Shown piece by piece: positions 17,115 through 25,434 of a stretch of DNA of 64,000 nt (position 1 is its first letter; the number at the start of each line of letters is the position of its first letter). This DNA comes from Thermoactinomyces vulgaris (GTDB lineage: Bacteria; Bacillota; Bacilli; Thermoactinomycetales; Thermoactinomycetaceae), in NCBI RefSeq assembly GCF_003688725.1, contig NZ_REFP01000008.1:310001-374000 (forward strand). Direction: 5' to 3'. The position numbers and the translations under genes were made by a program. The notes beneath the pieces are model-generated. The model had not been told where the DNA came from. It searched no databases and worked only from the letters and a program-made list of their open reading frames with translations.

Positions 17115-18272
17115 GTGATGAACAAGAAGCACCAAATACAACAAATTGATTTTGCCACCGTGTTGATCTTCATCCTGCTTGCGGCTATTAGCATTGTTGC
17201 CATATCGAGTGCGACTTACACCGGAAACCAGGATTTTTACGAAAAACAGATCATGTGGTACATAGTCGGGTTTCTCTGTATGTTCGGTGTTCTCCTGTTT
17301 GACTATAAAATTTTGTTACAAGGGAAACTCTTGTATATTTTATACGGGATCGGCATTTTCTTAAATCTGCTCGTCATGATCCCGGGCATCGGCCAGGAAG
17401 TGAACGGTGCGCAATTGTGGATCCGGATTGGCGGTTTTTCCCTGCAGCCGTCGGAGTTGATGAAAATCTTTGTTATCTTGATATTAGCAAAAATGATGTC
17501 CCGGAAAAAAGGGGAGATGTGGGAGGATTTTCATACGCTCGGAAAGAGTTTGCTGGCTGCGGGCGTCCCGTTTCTGATCATTTTGATGCAACCCGACTTG
17601 GGTACGGCACTGATCTTGTTGGCCATCACCGCAAGCATTTTACTGGTGGGCGGCTTGCACTGGAAATGGTTGGTTGGCGGCCTGACGGTGATTGCAATCA
17701 TCGTCGGCTCGGTCGTTTTTCTTTACCTGTCGGATTCTCCTTTGCTCCACCTCTTGTTGGCGGATCACCAAATTGAACGGATTCAGATCTTTTTGGATCC
17801 GGCATCCGACCCGACGGGAGCGGGATATCAGGCAACCCAGGCCAAAATCGCCATTGGTTCGGGAATGCTTTTGGGAAAAGGCTATCAGCAGGGAACGCAA
17901 GCTCAGGGCAACTGGATTCCGGAGCCCCACAATGATTTCATCTTTGCGGTGATTGCCGAAGAGTTCGGCTTTTTGGGTGCCGGTTTCCTGCTTGCATGTT
18001 ATTTGATGTTGCTGTACCGCTTGATTCGCATTGCATTAAAATCAGCCAATTTGTTCGGAACCTGCATCGTCAGCGGAATCGTTGGTATGTTTGCTTTCCA
18101 AATATACCAGAATATTGGAATGGCGATCGGTTTGATGCCGATTACCGGTATTCCGCTTCCGTTCATCAGTTACGGAGGCACTTCCATTGTCACGCAAATG
18201 ATGGCGATCGGTTTGGCATTGAATGTAGGAATGCGTTCCAAGGCGGAACAATTGCAATTTACCATTCATTAA
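17115..18272 (+). CDS. rodA: SEDS-family peptidoglycan polymerase, RodA-like
   Basis: A 385-residue multispanning SEDS polymerase of the RodA branch, expected to build the lateral wall. Signatures: VNGAQLWIRIGGFSLQPSEL, LMQPDLGTALILL, WIPEPHNDFIFAVIAEEFGF with the catalytic Asp, and GIPLPFISYGGTSIV. The GTG at 17115 is 10 bases after GGAG; an ATG at 17118 and an ATG at 17106 (too close to the ribosome site) are alternatives. It is followed after 14 bases by a small gene in the same operon. Confidence 0.85.
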   Translation: MMNKKHQIQQIDFATVLIFILLAAISIVAISSATYTGNQDFYEKQIMWYIVGFLCMFGVLLFDYKILLQGKLLYILYGIGIFLNLLVMIPGIGQEVNGAQLWIRIGGFSLQPSELMKIFVILILAKMMSRKKGEMWEDFHTLGKSLLAAGVPFLIILMQPDLGTALILLAITASILLVGGLHWKWLVGGLTVIAIIVGSVVFLYLSDSPLLHLLLADHQIERIQIFLDPASDPTGAGYQATQAKIAIGSGMLLGKGYQQGTQAQGNWIPEPHNDFIFAVIAEEFGFLGAGFLLACYLMLLYRLIRIALKSANLFGTCIVSGIVGMFAFQIYQNIGMAIGLMPITGIPLPFISYGGTSIVTQMMAIGLALNVGMRSKAEQLQFTIH

Positions 18273-18286
18273 AGGGAGGCGAATCC

Positions 18287-18565
18287 ATGAAAATCACTTC
18301 TTTGTCACTGGATATCCGGGAAAAGGATTTTGAAGAGTATGAGGAGACTTTGATCCAAAGAGGATGGAAAAAGGTGAAAGGCCAGCACATTTATCAAAAA
18401 ACATTCGGCGAGACGGAAGTGGAAATCCGGGAACATATTGCCGCATTCAGTGCCGAAGTCACGTTGAAATTGACGGCGCGAAACGAGCAGGGAATCAAAC
18501 TGGACCGGATCATCCAATTGCTGCAAGAGTTGGACAAAGCTGATCACACCCCGGATCAAGAGTAA
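18287..18565 (+). CDS. Hypothetical protein downstream of rodA
   Basis: Not recognised. The 92-residue soluble protein has an alpha/beta pattern (LDIREKDFEEYEETLIQRGW, TEVEIREHIAAFSAEVTLKL) and no signal peptide. The ATG at 18287 lies 7 bases after AAAGGGAGG. A longer open frame upstream runs through rodA and is ignored. It is cotranscribed with rodA; a link with wall growth is only positional. Confidence 0.75.
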   Translation: MKITSLSLDIREKDFEEYEETLIQRGWKKVKGQHIYQKTFGETEVEIREHIAAFSAEVTLKLTARNEQGIKLDRIIQLLQELDKADHTPDQE

Positions 18566-18567
18566 AA

Positions 18568-18596
18568 AAGCCGCCCTTTTCGAGGCGGTTTTTTTG
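18568..18596 (+). terminator. Terminator after the rodA operon
   Basis: The AAGCCGCC/GGCGGTTT stem (one G-U) is followed by a run of Ts. Confidence 0.85.
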
Positions 18597-18635
18597 TACT
18601 TTTTTTGCTTTTTGTCCCATAGAATCATAAGGGGT

Positions 18636-19841
18636 TCAGGAAGAGGCGGATTTTTTCTCCGGCTTTGGCAAAAACACCTTTAAAAGCGGCGGAGTCAAAA
18701 CGGTGGTGATCAAGATTACTGCGACCATGACCGGAAACAGGGAGGCCGGGAACAGCTTGTTGTTTAAACCGATGCTTGCAATGATCAGCCCGACTTCTCC
18801 CCGGGCCACCATGCCGGCACCGACGGCGAAAGAATCCTTTGCCGGGAAACCGCCCAATTTCGCCCCGATGGCACCGCCGGCCAATTTGGTCAATACCGCG
18901 ATGACGGTAAACACAATGATCTGAATCAAAATGGTGGCATTGACGGACTCAATTTCGGTCATTAAGCCGATACTGACGAAGAAGACCGGCACAAAAAAGG
19001 AAAAAGAAACCGTCTCCAGTTTCGGGAACAGTTCGTCCTGAAATTTGCTCGTGCTGAGTATGAGTCCGGCAAAGTATGCACCGACAATCCCGGCCAGCCC
19101 GAACATTTCGGCAAGAAAAGCATAAACGAGCGCCACGATGATGCCGATGGTCAGGATGACTTCTGTCGTCATCATTTGGTTGGCCCATTGAAATATTTTC
19201 GGAAGCGGCTTGCGGCTCAACCAGATGAATAAAAAGAAGACGATGATTTTCACAATCAATACCGGAAGCGACGGGCTGTCGTCCCCGTTTTTTCCCACAA
19301 AGCCAATGACAATGGATAACGTGATGATTCCGAGAATGTCATCCAGGACGGCCGCACCCAAAATGGTGTTGCCCGCTTTCGATTTTAAACAGCCCAATTC
19401 GCGCAACGTCTGAACCGAAATGCTGACGCTTGTCGCCACCAATGCGGTTCCGATAAAGATGGACGTGGCAAACCGGTAATCAAACCAGAGACCGCTGGCC
19501 AGTCCGCCGAGAAACGGAAAAATCACCCCGATGACCGCCACCATGGTGGAGGCAAAAGCGGCTTTTCGGAATTCCTTTAAATTTGTTTCCAGCCCGGCCA
19601 AAAACATCAACAAAATGACACCGATTTCGGCCGCTTCTTCAATAAACGCATTCATATGGATCCAGTCGAGCACCATCGGCCCTAAAAGGATGCCGGCCAA
19701 AAGTTCCCCCAGCACGGAGGGTTGCCCCCATTTTTTGCTCAGATGCCCCATGATTTTTACTGCCAGCAGGATGATTCCCAGCTCATACAAGAAGCCGAAT
19801 TGTTCCAGTTTGCCGAAGTCGAAGAATTGATCTGCTAACAT
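18636..19841 (-). CDS. CPA2-family cation:proton antiporter
   Basis: A 401-residue membrane protein of the Kef/NapA family, with about 12 to 13 helices and no C-terminal RCK domain. The ion-binding aspartate pair is in TILGAAVLDDILGIITL. The LGELLAGILLGPMVLDWI and AEIGVILLMFLAGLETNLKE segments are the classic N-terminal motifs, and SFAVGAGMVARGEVGLIIA the C-terminal one. The DD pair suggests electrogenic Na+/H+ exchange as in NapA rather than K+ efflux. The ATG at 19841 is preceded by CAGGGAGGG. It is a single gene, convergent with the rodA operon. Confidence 0.9.
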   Translation of the reverse strand: MLADQFFDFGKLEQFGFLYELGIILLAVKIMGHLSKKWGQPSVLGELLAGILLGPMVLDWIHMNAFIEEAAEIGVILLMFLAGLETNLKEFRKAAFASTMVAVIGVIFPFLGGLASGLWFDYRFATSIFIGTALVATSVSISVQTLRELGCLKSKAGNTILGAAVLDDILGIITLSIVIGFVGKNGDDSPSLPVLIVKIIVFFLFIWLSRKPLPKIFQWANQMMTTEVILTIGIIVALVYAFLAEMFGLAGIVGAYFAGLILSTSKFQDELFPKLETVSFSFFVPVFFVSIGLMTEIESVNATILIQIIVFTVIAVLTKLAGGAIGAKLGGFPAKDSFAVGAGMVARGEVGLIIASIGLNNKLFPASLFPVMVAVILITTVLTPPLLKVFLPKPEKKSASS

Positions 19842-19911
19842 GGTAACCCTCCCTGTTGTTAGGATGGATTTTTTTGTTTATAAAAATACATAGGTGCCCG
19901 CTTTTTATCGC

Positions 19912-19940
19912 TTAGTTTTCATTTTGGTTTTTGTTAGAAT
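19912..19940 (+). promoter_or_regulatory. Promoter of yugP
   Basis: An extended -10 (TG-T-TAGAAT, hexamer at 19935-19940) has TTAGTT 17 bases upstream at 19912-19917. Confidence 0.45.
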
Positions 19941-19996
19941 AAGAGTGGGTATAGTTATTATGTGTATACAGGCTTGAGTTGAGGAGTGAAGGGTCA

Positions 19997-20680
19997 TTGT
20001 TTGGATTATTTCTGTTGCTGTCTTTAGCCGGTTTGGTCTTGACCTTATGGGCACAGGCCAAAGTGAGGGGAAATTATTCTAAATGGTCAAAGGTGCCTGC
20101 ACGATCCGGATTGACCGGTGCAGAAGTGGCGCGGCGCATTTTGGACCAAAACGGATTGTACAATGTGGCGGTTGAACCGGTACGCGGGATGTTGACGGAT
20201 CATTATGATCCGGTATCCAGAGTGGTCCGGTTGTCGGAAGGAGTATACAGCTCCAGTTCCATTGCTGCCATTTCGGTGGCCGCGCATGAGTGCGGGCATG
20301 CCATTCAACATAAAGAAGCTTATGGCGCGCTTGTCCTGCGCCATCGGATGGTTCCTGTCTTAAACATCACTTCGGGATTGGCTCCTTTCTTGTTGATGGC
20401 CGGTATTTTCTTTAAAATGACGGGCATGCTTTTGCTCGGATTGATTTTCTTTTCCGTGGCTGTTTTGTTTCACCTGGTGACATTGCCGGTTGAGTTTAAT
20501 GCCAGTTCCCGGGCCAAGACGATCATGGTCAGGGAAGGATTTATTAACGGAGCCTCGGAAGAAAGAGGCGTCCGCAAAGTCTTGGGAGCGGCGGCGCTCA
20601 CCTATGTGGCCGGTGCGGTTGTCGCCTTGGTGGAACTGTTGCAATATGTTGCTTTATTTTTCCTGCAACAGGACGATTAA
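19997..20680 (+). CDS. yugP: Membrane zinc metallopeptidase, YugP family
   Basis: A 227-residue protein of the DUF2268-like YugP family. An N-terminal helix is followed by a cytosol-facing zinc site AAHECGHAIQHKEAYG (HEXXH) and then two or three helices. The TTG start at 19997 lies 10 bases after GAGGAG; a TTG at 19979 would add six residues but lacks a good site. The physiological substrate in Bacilli is not known to me. It is monocistronic, with a strong terminator. Confidence 0.88.
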   Translation: MFGLFLLLSLAGLVLTLWAQAKVRGNYSKWSKVPARSGLTGAEVARRILDQNGLYNVAVEPVRGMLTDHYDPVSRVVRLSEGVYSSSSIAAISVAAHECGHAIQHKEAYGALVLRHRMVPVLNITSGLAPFLLMAGIFFKMTGMLLLGLIFFSVAVLFHLVTLPVEFNASSRAKTIMVREGFINGASEERGVRKVLGAAALTYVAGAVVALVELLQYVALFFLQQDD

Positions 20681-20683
20681 AGA

Positions 20684-20710
20684 AAAAACCCTCTTCTGAG
20701 GGTTTTTTTT
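20684..20710 (+). terminator. Terminator after yugP
   Basis: AAAAAACCCTC/GAGGGTTTTTT with a TTCT loop and a long T run. Confidence 0.92.
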
Positions 20711-20838
20711 TGTGAACGGTTGATCATCTTTTCCTGTTTTTCCCTCTTTTGCCGTCTTTATGACAGAAACCGGGTACATAGTTTGAGGGCCGGATAACAA
20801 TAATAATGGCAAATCAAAAGCAAAAGGGGGGAAAACAA

Positions 20839-21381
20839 ATGAACCGAATGGCCTTGTGGATGCGTAGCTTCATGAGTTTATGCCTGGTTTTTGTATTGAG
20901 TGCGTGTGCCACTTCCCAAGAGCAAGGAGTGGACCGGGACACGCTGAGGGATGACGTGACAAGAATTGCCAACCGAAACAACATGAACGAACGTGCACAA
21001 AACTTTACCCGGATGAATGATACGGATGACAACAACTTGGCTCGTGGTGTCCGGGTTTCGGATGAAGTGGCCGGCGAAGTGGCCGGTTTGCCGGAAGTAA
21101 AAAGTGCCGCAGCTATAGTGATGGGCAAAACGGCTTATGTGGCGGTGGTTCTGGATAAAAAACGCGGAGACGGAAAGGTGACGGACCGATTAAAAGAAAA
21201 GATCACCAAACACGCCAGAGCCGTGGATCCCACTTTGCGGGATGTGTATGTTTCCGCCAACCCGGATTTCGTCAAACAAATGAATAATTATGCCAATGAC
21301 TTGCGGAACGGACGTCCGGTCAGCGGATTGATCAAAAATTTAAATGATATCATTAAGAGAACATTCCCGGAAGCCAAATAA
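20839..21381 (+). CDS. YhcN/YlaJ-family sporulation lipoprotein
   Basis: An exported lipoprotein of 180 residues. The signal peptide ends in the lipobox LSAC at about residue 22 (LCLVFVLSACATS). The mature part holds the family core: GVRVSDEVAGEVAGLPEVKS, AAIVMGKTAYVAVVLDKK, ITKHARAVDPTLRDVYVSAN. Members in B. subtilis belong to the spore and influence germination or outgrowth. The ATG at 20839 is 6 bases after AAGGGGGG, and an earlier ATG at 20806 lacks a site. Its presence indicates an endospore former. Confidence 0.88.
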   Translation: MNRMALWMRSFMSLCLVFVLSACATSQEQGVDRDTLRDDVTRIANRNNMNERAQNFTRMNDTDDNNLARGVRVSDEVAGEVAGLPEVKSAAAIVMGKTAYVAVVLDKKRGDGKVTDRLKEKITKHARAVDPTLRDVYVSANPDFVKQMNNYANDLRNGRPVSGLIKNLNDIIKRTFPEAK

Positions 21382-21397
21382 GCCTTTTTACGGATAT

Positions 21398-21424
21398 AGA
21401 CCTCTTTTGAGGTCTGTTTTTTTT
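21398..21424 (+). terminator. Terminator after the YhcN-type gene
   Basis: AGACCTC/GAGGTCT with a TTTT loop, followed by GTTTTTTTT. Confidence 0.9.
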
Positions 21425-21472
21425 ATATATAATTAGGACAAAGAAGGAAATTGAAGCAGGGAGTGTCGGTTT

Positions 21473-21754
21473 GTGAAAAGGTTAACGCCCATGGAGATTT
21501 TCAATAAAGATTTCAAGCAATCGTTGCGGGGTTATGACATCGAAGAAGTGAACAAATTTTTGGATCAGGTGATTGCAAGTTATGAAGATGTATTGCAGGA
21601 AAATGAATATTTGAAGGAAGAAATCAAGAAGTTGAAAAGCGGTGGAAAAAAGGTGTCCCAGGCAACGGGCCGCAATGCCGCCGTTAAAAACGATGACGTG
21701 ATCAGTGACATCCTCGCCCGGTTGGATCGTTTGGAGAAAATCGTCCTTCGCTAA
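21473..21754 (+). CDS. gpsB: Cell division protein GpsB (DivIVA-like)
   Basis: A 93-residue DivIVA-domain adaptor that coordinates PBP1 and division-site machinery. The N-terminal membrane-binding domain reads LTPMEIFNKDFKQSLRGYD with EEVNKFLDQVIASYEDV, a coiled coil runs to about residue 60, and the C-terminal trimerisation motif ISDILARLDRLEKIVLR matches GpsB rather than full DivIVA (about 160 residues). The GTG at 21473 follows AGGGAG. It is monocistronic. Confidence 0.92.
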   Translation: MKRLTPMEIFNKDFKQSLRGYDIEEVNKFLDQVIASYEDVLQENEYLKEEIKKLKSGGKKVSQATGRNAAVKNDDVISDILARLDRLEKIVLR

Positions 21755-21860
21755 TACATAAAAACAAGTGTGAAAAATGGCTGGCATCCGTATCAGATCA
21801 AAATCAATCGGTTTCCTTCGCTTTCGTCATGGATATATATTTTTATTAAAAATAATAATC

Positions 21861-21886
21861 AAACCTTCTTCTAAGGAGGTTTTTTG
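21861..21886 (+). terminator. Terminator between gpsB and the oppA-like gene
   Basis: AAACCTTC pairs with GGAGGTTT (one wobble) and six Ts follow. Confidence 0.65.
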
Positions 21887-21936
21887 AATATTTTGCTGAA
21901 TTAAAAAATAGTTTGATGAAAAAAGGGGGGCATCGA

Positions 21937-23529
21937 TTGAGAAAAATATTGACGATGGGGATGGCAGCCATTTTTCTTTTGGCTGTGATGCTAAGCGGTT
22001 GCAGTTCAAAAGCGGATCAAGGCGACCAAACGTTGAATTTGAATATCACCGGCGAACCGACTTCCTTGGATCCGGCGCAAGCTTTTGATGAAGATTCCCT
22101 GGATATCACCCATAATCTGTTTGTCGGGCTGATGCGCCTGGACGAAAATCATCAACCGCAGCCTGCCATTGCGGAGAAAGTGGAGACCAGTGAAGACGGA
22201 CGGGTCTATACCTTTACGTTGAGGCAAACCAAATGGTCCGACGGAAGTCCGCTGACCGCCCATGACTTTGAGTTTGCTTGGAAACGGGTGTTGAACCCGG
22301 AAACGGCTTCAAAAGCGGCTTTTCTGCTTTATTTTATTAAAGGAGCGGAAGCGTACAATCAAGGAAAAGCCGGTGTGGAAGGAGTCGGAGTTCAAGCGTT
22401 GGACGATGACACGTTGCGGGTGGAGCTGGAAAAGCCGACGCCTTCTTTCCTCGAACTCACTGCCTATCCGGTTTATGCCCCGGTGAGCAGGCAGGCATAT
22501 GAAAAAAATCCCGACATGTTCGAAAATACCCAAAACTATGTGATTAACGGCGCTTACCGGTTGGCTGAATGGAAGCACAACAATTATGTGAAAATAACCA
22601 AAAACGAAAATTTTTACAAAGCCAATGAAGTCAAACTGGATGGAATTCATTTTTCGGTGATTACGGATAACCAGACCGTTTATCAAATGTTTCAAACCAA
22701 AAAATTGCATGTGGCGTCCAAAAGTTCCATCCCCGGGGAGATGTTAACCCGGCTGATCGGGGAAGAGAAAGTGAAAACCATGGAAGGAAGCGGGCTTTCC
22801 TTTTTTCGGTTTAACGTGAAAGAGAAACCGTTTACCAACAAGAAGATCCGTCAAGCGTTTGCGCTGGCGGTGGACCGCAAATTGATCACGGAACAGATTG
22901 TGGGAAGCGGGGAAGAGCCGGCATACGCTTATGTCGCTCCTTCCGTGCCGGACAATTTCCGCAAGGAAGGGGGAAATCTGATTTCGGACGGCCAGTATGA
23001 AAAGGCACGGCAACTCTTGGCTGAAGGGATGAAAGAAGAAGGATGGGACCGGTTGCCGACGGTGACGCTTATGTACAGTAATGCCACTGACAAAAACAAA
23101 AAAGTGGTGGAAGCCGTACAGGAAATGTACCGCAAACATCTGGGCGTGGAAATTCAATTGCAAGCCAAGGAGAAAAAGGTCTATTATGCCGATCAGGAAA
23201 ACACCCGGTTTGTGATGAGCACCTCCAGTTTCTTGGCAGATTACAACGATGCTTATAATTACTTGGAAAGTTTCCAAACAGGTCATCCGATGAACCGAAC
23301 CAATTGGAGCAATGAAAAATATGATGCGCTTCTCAAGCAGGCTTCCGAAACGGCTGATCCTGAATCAAGAAAGAAACTGCTGCATGAAGCGGAGGCGATC
23401 TTGTTTGAGGAAATGCCGGTATTCCCGCTTTACTATTACAACACGGCATATATGGAACAGCCGGGAGTCAAAGGAATCATCCGCCATCCGGTCGGCCCGA
23501 AAGATTATACGCATGCCGAAGTGAATTAA
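21937..23529 (+). CDS. Peptide ABC transporter substrate-binding lipoprotein (OppA/DppE type)
   Basis: A 530-residue family 5 extracellular solute-binding protein that captures oligopeptides outside the membrane. The lipobox LSGC ends a 24-residue signal peptide. Family features: EPTSLDPAQAFDEDSL near the N-terminus, the signature LRQTKWSDGSPLTAHDFEFA, KNENFYKANEVKLDGIHF, and a C-terminal PVFPLYYYN. The TTG start at 21937 lies 6 bases after AAGGGGGG; an ATG at 21913 is less well placed. No permease or ATPase gene is adjacent, so it must use a transporter encoded elsewhere or act in peptide sensing. Confidence 0.92.
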   Translation: MRKILTMGMAAIFLLAVMLSGCSSKADQGDQTLNLNITGEPTSLDPAQAFDEDSLDITHNLFVGLMRLDENHQPQPAIAEKVETSEDGRVYTFTLRQTKWSDGSPLTAHDFEFAWKRVLNPETASKAAFLLYFIKGAEAYNQGKAGVEGVGVQALDDDTLRVELEKPTPSFLELTAYPVYAPVSRQAYEKNPDMFENTQNYVINGAYRLAEWKHNNYVKITKNENFYKANEVKLDGIHFSVITDNQTVYQMFQTKKLHVASKSSIPGEMLTRLIGEEKVKTMEGSGLSFFRFNVKEKPFTNKKIRQAFALAVDRKLITEQIVGSGEEPAYAYVAPSVPDNFRKEGGNLISDGQYEKARQLLAEGMKEEGWDRLPTVTLMYSNATDKNKKVVEAVQEMYRKHLGVEIQLQAKEKKVYYADQENTRFVMSTSSFLADYNDAYNYLESFQTGHPMNRTNWSNEKYDALLKQASETADPESRKKLLHEAEAILFEEMPVFPLYYYNTAYMEQPGVKGIIRHPVGPKDYTHAEVN

Positions 23530-23631
23530 ACCCTCTTGGCATCCGGAAGTCCCAAGTGGATTTTTTTTACAAAGTAATTTTGCTTGAAACACACATACTA
23601 AGGACAGATCCGGACCGTTTGGAGGGTAATG

Positions 23632-24018
23632 ATGGAGAATCGAGACAATCAATTTCAAAAGCAAGAAGAACGTCAGGAAGAACGTATGGAAAATCGCACC
23701 TATCAGGAAAACAATCACAATCCTCAGCTGGATGAAGAGGTGGCACAGGAGGTTGCTCCCAATCCGGCTCTGGCGAAGGACAGAAGGGAGAACAATAAAA
23801 GAAAGGAAGAGGCGGGAGGATTCGGCATTGGTTTAACCGCCTTGATTCTGTCCGTTCTTTCATTTTTTGTCTGGCCGTTTGTTTTATCCATTGCCGGGAT
23901 TATTGTAGGGATTTTTGCCGTTCGGAGAAGAAGTGCTTTAGGATGGTGGGCGATTGCAGTCGGGATCGTTGCCCTGATCGTCGCACTCTTTTTATTTCCG
24001 TTCCGACTACTTTTTTAA
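23632..24018 (+). CDS. DUF4190 domain membrane protein
   Basis: A 128-residue protein. The first 60 residues are charged and disordered (ENRDNQFQKQEERQEERMEN), followed by two transmembrane helices of the DUF4190 type (GIGLTALILSVLSFF and IAGIIVGIFAVRRRSALGWW). Its function is unknown. The ATG at 23632 lies 5 bases after GGAGGG. It is monocistronic. Confidence 0.8.
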   Translation: MENRDNQFQKQEERQEERMENRTYQENNHNPQLDEEVAQEVAPNPALAKDRRENNKRKEEAGGFGIGLTALILSVLSFFVWPFVLSIAGIIVGIFAVRRRSALGWWAIAVGIVALIVALFLFPFRLLF

Positions 24019-24037
24019 TCACGTCCGGATCAGGTGA

Positions 24038-24070
24038 ACAAGCCTTTCTGAAAAAGAAAGGCTTGTTCTT
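24038..24070 (+). terminator. Terminator after the DUF4190 gene
   Basis: AACAAGCCTTTCT pairs with AGAAAGGCTTGTT. The tail TTGTTCTT doubles as the -35 box of the tRNA-Gly promoter. Confidence 0.85.
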
Positions 24071-24091
24071 ATGATAGGAATATGTTATAAT
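24063..24091 (+). promoter_or_regulatory. Promoter of tRNA-Gly overlapping the upstream terminator
   Basis: TTGTTC at 24063-24068, a 17-base spacer, and TATAAT at 24086-24091. The -35 box lies inside the descending arm of the preceding terminator. Confidence 0.7.
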
Positions 24092-24105
24092 TTAAAGTGA
24101 AATTA

Positions 24106-24179
24106 GCGGATGTAGTTCAATGGTAGAACACTAGCTTCCCAAGCTAGGAACGCGGGTTCGATTCCCGTCATCCGCTCCA
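24106..24179 (+). tRNA. tRNA-Gly (anticodon CCC)
   Basis: A complete cloverleaf with encoded CCA. The acceptor is GCGGATG/CATCCGC, the anticodon arm is CTAGC-TTCCCAA-GCTAG with CCC at the centre, and the T arm is GCGGG-TTCGATT-CCCGT. It decodes GGG. It stands alone with its own promoter and terminator. Confidence 0.95.
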
Positions 24180-24267
24180 GTTTATTTTCTGAACGGACTG
24201 GAAGCGCTTTTAGGAAATGCACAAAAAAGAGGGAATTATCCTGGAACCCCCTCCGAAATAAAAGCAG

Positions 24268-24298
24268 AGGCATTACTGTTTTCAGTAGTGCCTTTTTT
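24268..24298 (+). terminator. Terminator after tRNA-Gly
   Basis: GGCATTACTG pairs with CAGTAGTGCC (one G-U) around a TTTT loop and is followed by six Ts. Confidence 0.88.
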
Positions 24299-24376
24299 AT
24301 TTGATTTCAGAAAAAGTAGCCAAGGGTGCGCCCGATCGAATAAAATAATAAAAATAGCGAAGAAGGAGGGGCTTGC

Positions 24377-25018
24377 ATGCAGGAAATACAATATATCCGT
24401 GAGCAATTTACGCGTGAAGAAGATGAAGTGCTCAAGTCGATCAGCGCCGGGTTAGAAAAACAAGGGTTCCCGCAAATATCCGTGCCGCCGGAAGTCGGAA
24501 AAATGTTACATATGCTTGTTAAGATTTCCAATGCATCCTGTATTTTGGAAATCGGTGCATTGGGGGGCTACAGCACGATCTGGATGGCCAGGGCGTTGCC
24601 GGAGCATGGGAAAATTATTTCGTTGGAGTTAAAGGAGGAGCATGCACAATTTGCCCGCGAGAATATTGCCAAGGCGGGGCTCAGTGAACAGGTTGAATTG
24701 ATCGTCGGCGATGCTTTGGAAAGTTTAAATCAATTGGAGAAAGAACAAAAACGGTTTGATTTCTTTTTTATTGATGCGGACAAGCTGAATTACCCGAACT
24801 ATCTGGAGAAAGCCATCCGTCTGTCAAATCCGGGGGCCGTGATCACTGCTGACAATTTATTTCTTCGCGGCCGGGTGTTTGATGAGAAAAATCAGGCGCC
24901 TTCTCCGGTGACCATGCGCCGGTTTCACCAGCAGATCGCCTCGGATGACCGCTTGGAGTCCCTGATTCTTCCACTGGGTGATGGTTTGGGCGTTTGCCGG
25001 GTAAAGGGGTCCCGTTAA
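24377..25018 (+). CDS. Class I SAM-dependent O-methyltransferase (YrrM-like)
   Basis: A 213-residue protein of the caffeoyl-CoA/catechol O-methyltransferase type. The SAM-binding region is ASCILEIGALGGYSTIWMAR (motif I), with the acidic LELKEEHAQFARENI motif. A metal-binding Asp lies in FDFFFIDADKLNYPNYLEK, and a second metal site in VITADNLFLRGRV, where DN matches the family. It probably methylates a catechol-like or tRNA-linked hydroxyl (TrmR relatives make mo5U methyl ester precursors); this cannot be fixed here. The ATG at 24377 follows AAGGAGGGG. Confidence 0.87.
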   Translation: MQEIQYIREQFTREEDEVLKSISAGLEKQGFPQISVPPEVGKMLHMLVKISNASCILEIGALGGYSTIWMARALPEHGKIISLELKEEHAQFARENIAKAGLSEQVELIVGDALESLNQLEKEQKRFDFFFIDADKLNYPNYLEKAIRLSNPGAVITADNLFLRGRVFDEKNQAPSPVTMRRFHQQIASDDRLESLILPLGDGLGVCRVKGSR

Positions 25019-25028
25019 AGTTAAAAAA

Positions 25029-25051
25029 GGAACCCGAATTTTCCGGATTCC
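25029..25051. terminator. Weak hairpin between convergent genes
   Basis: GGAACCCG against CGGATTCC with one mismatch lies between the methyltransferase and the minus-strand membrane protein gene. The T tail is weak. Confidence 0.4.
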
Positions 25052-25068
25052 ACGGTTTCTGTCTGATT

Positions 25069-25314
25069 CTAATTTTTCTGTGCCGAGCCGGACTTCACAA
25101 GAAAACGAGCCATCCATTCATCTGATTTTCGGGCGATGTTCGGATATCGTTTCCGAAGTTTGAGTACGATTCGTGCTGCCCAAGGAGTGGTTTTGGAAAG
25201 CAATGCCAATCCGATAAATGTGAACAAAAATCCTTGGAGAAATGGTGCGAAAAAACCAATGATTCCCAATATTAAAAAGGTCCAACCGAGAATGTTTGTC
25301 CAAAGTGTTTTCAT
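25069..25314 (-). CDS. Small membrane protein, PGPGW-type
   Basis: An 81-residue protein with two hydrophobic helices (ILGWTFLILGIIGFFAPFLQ and GFLFTFIGLALLSKTTPWAA) followed by a basic helix. The layout fits the putative PGPGW transmembrane family. Its function is unknown. The ATG at 25314 has a GGGG-containing site upstream on the minus strand. It is monocistronic and convergent with the methyltransferase gene. Confidence 0.75.
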   Translation of the reverse strand: MKTLWTNILGWTFLILGIIGFFAPFLQGFLFTFIGLALLSKTTPWAARIVLKLRKRYPNIARKSDEWMARFLVKSGSAQKN

Positions 25315-25434
25315 GTGATGTTCAAACCCCTTCAGCCCGTTAATATATTTTTAGTATATCCCAGACCTCCGGGAATCAAAATGAAGTTTTTTTGGCAAAT
25401 GTAACATAAATATGACCGTGACGAAGGGGGCAAA

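Noticed and set aside
20760-20815. Forespore sigma (SigF/SigG) promoter before the YhcN-type gene
   Set aside because: CAATAATA could be a -10, but no convincing -35 element lies at the correct distance.
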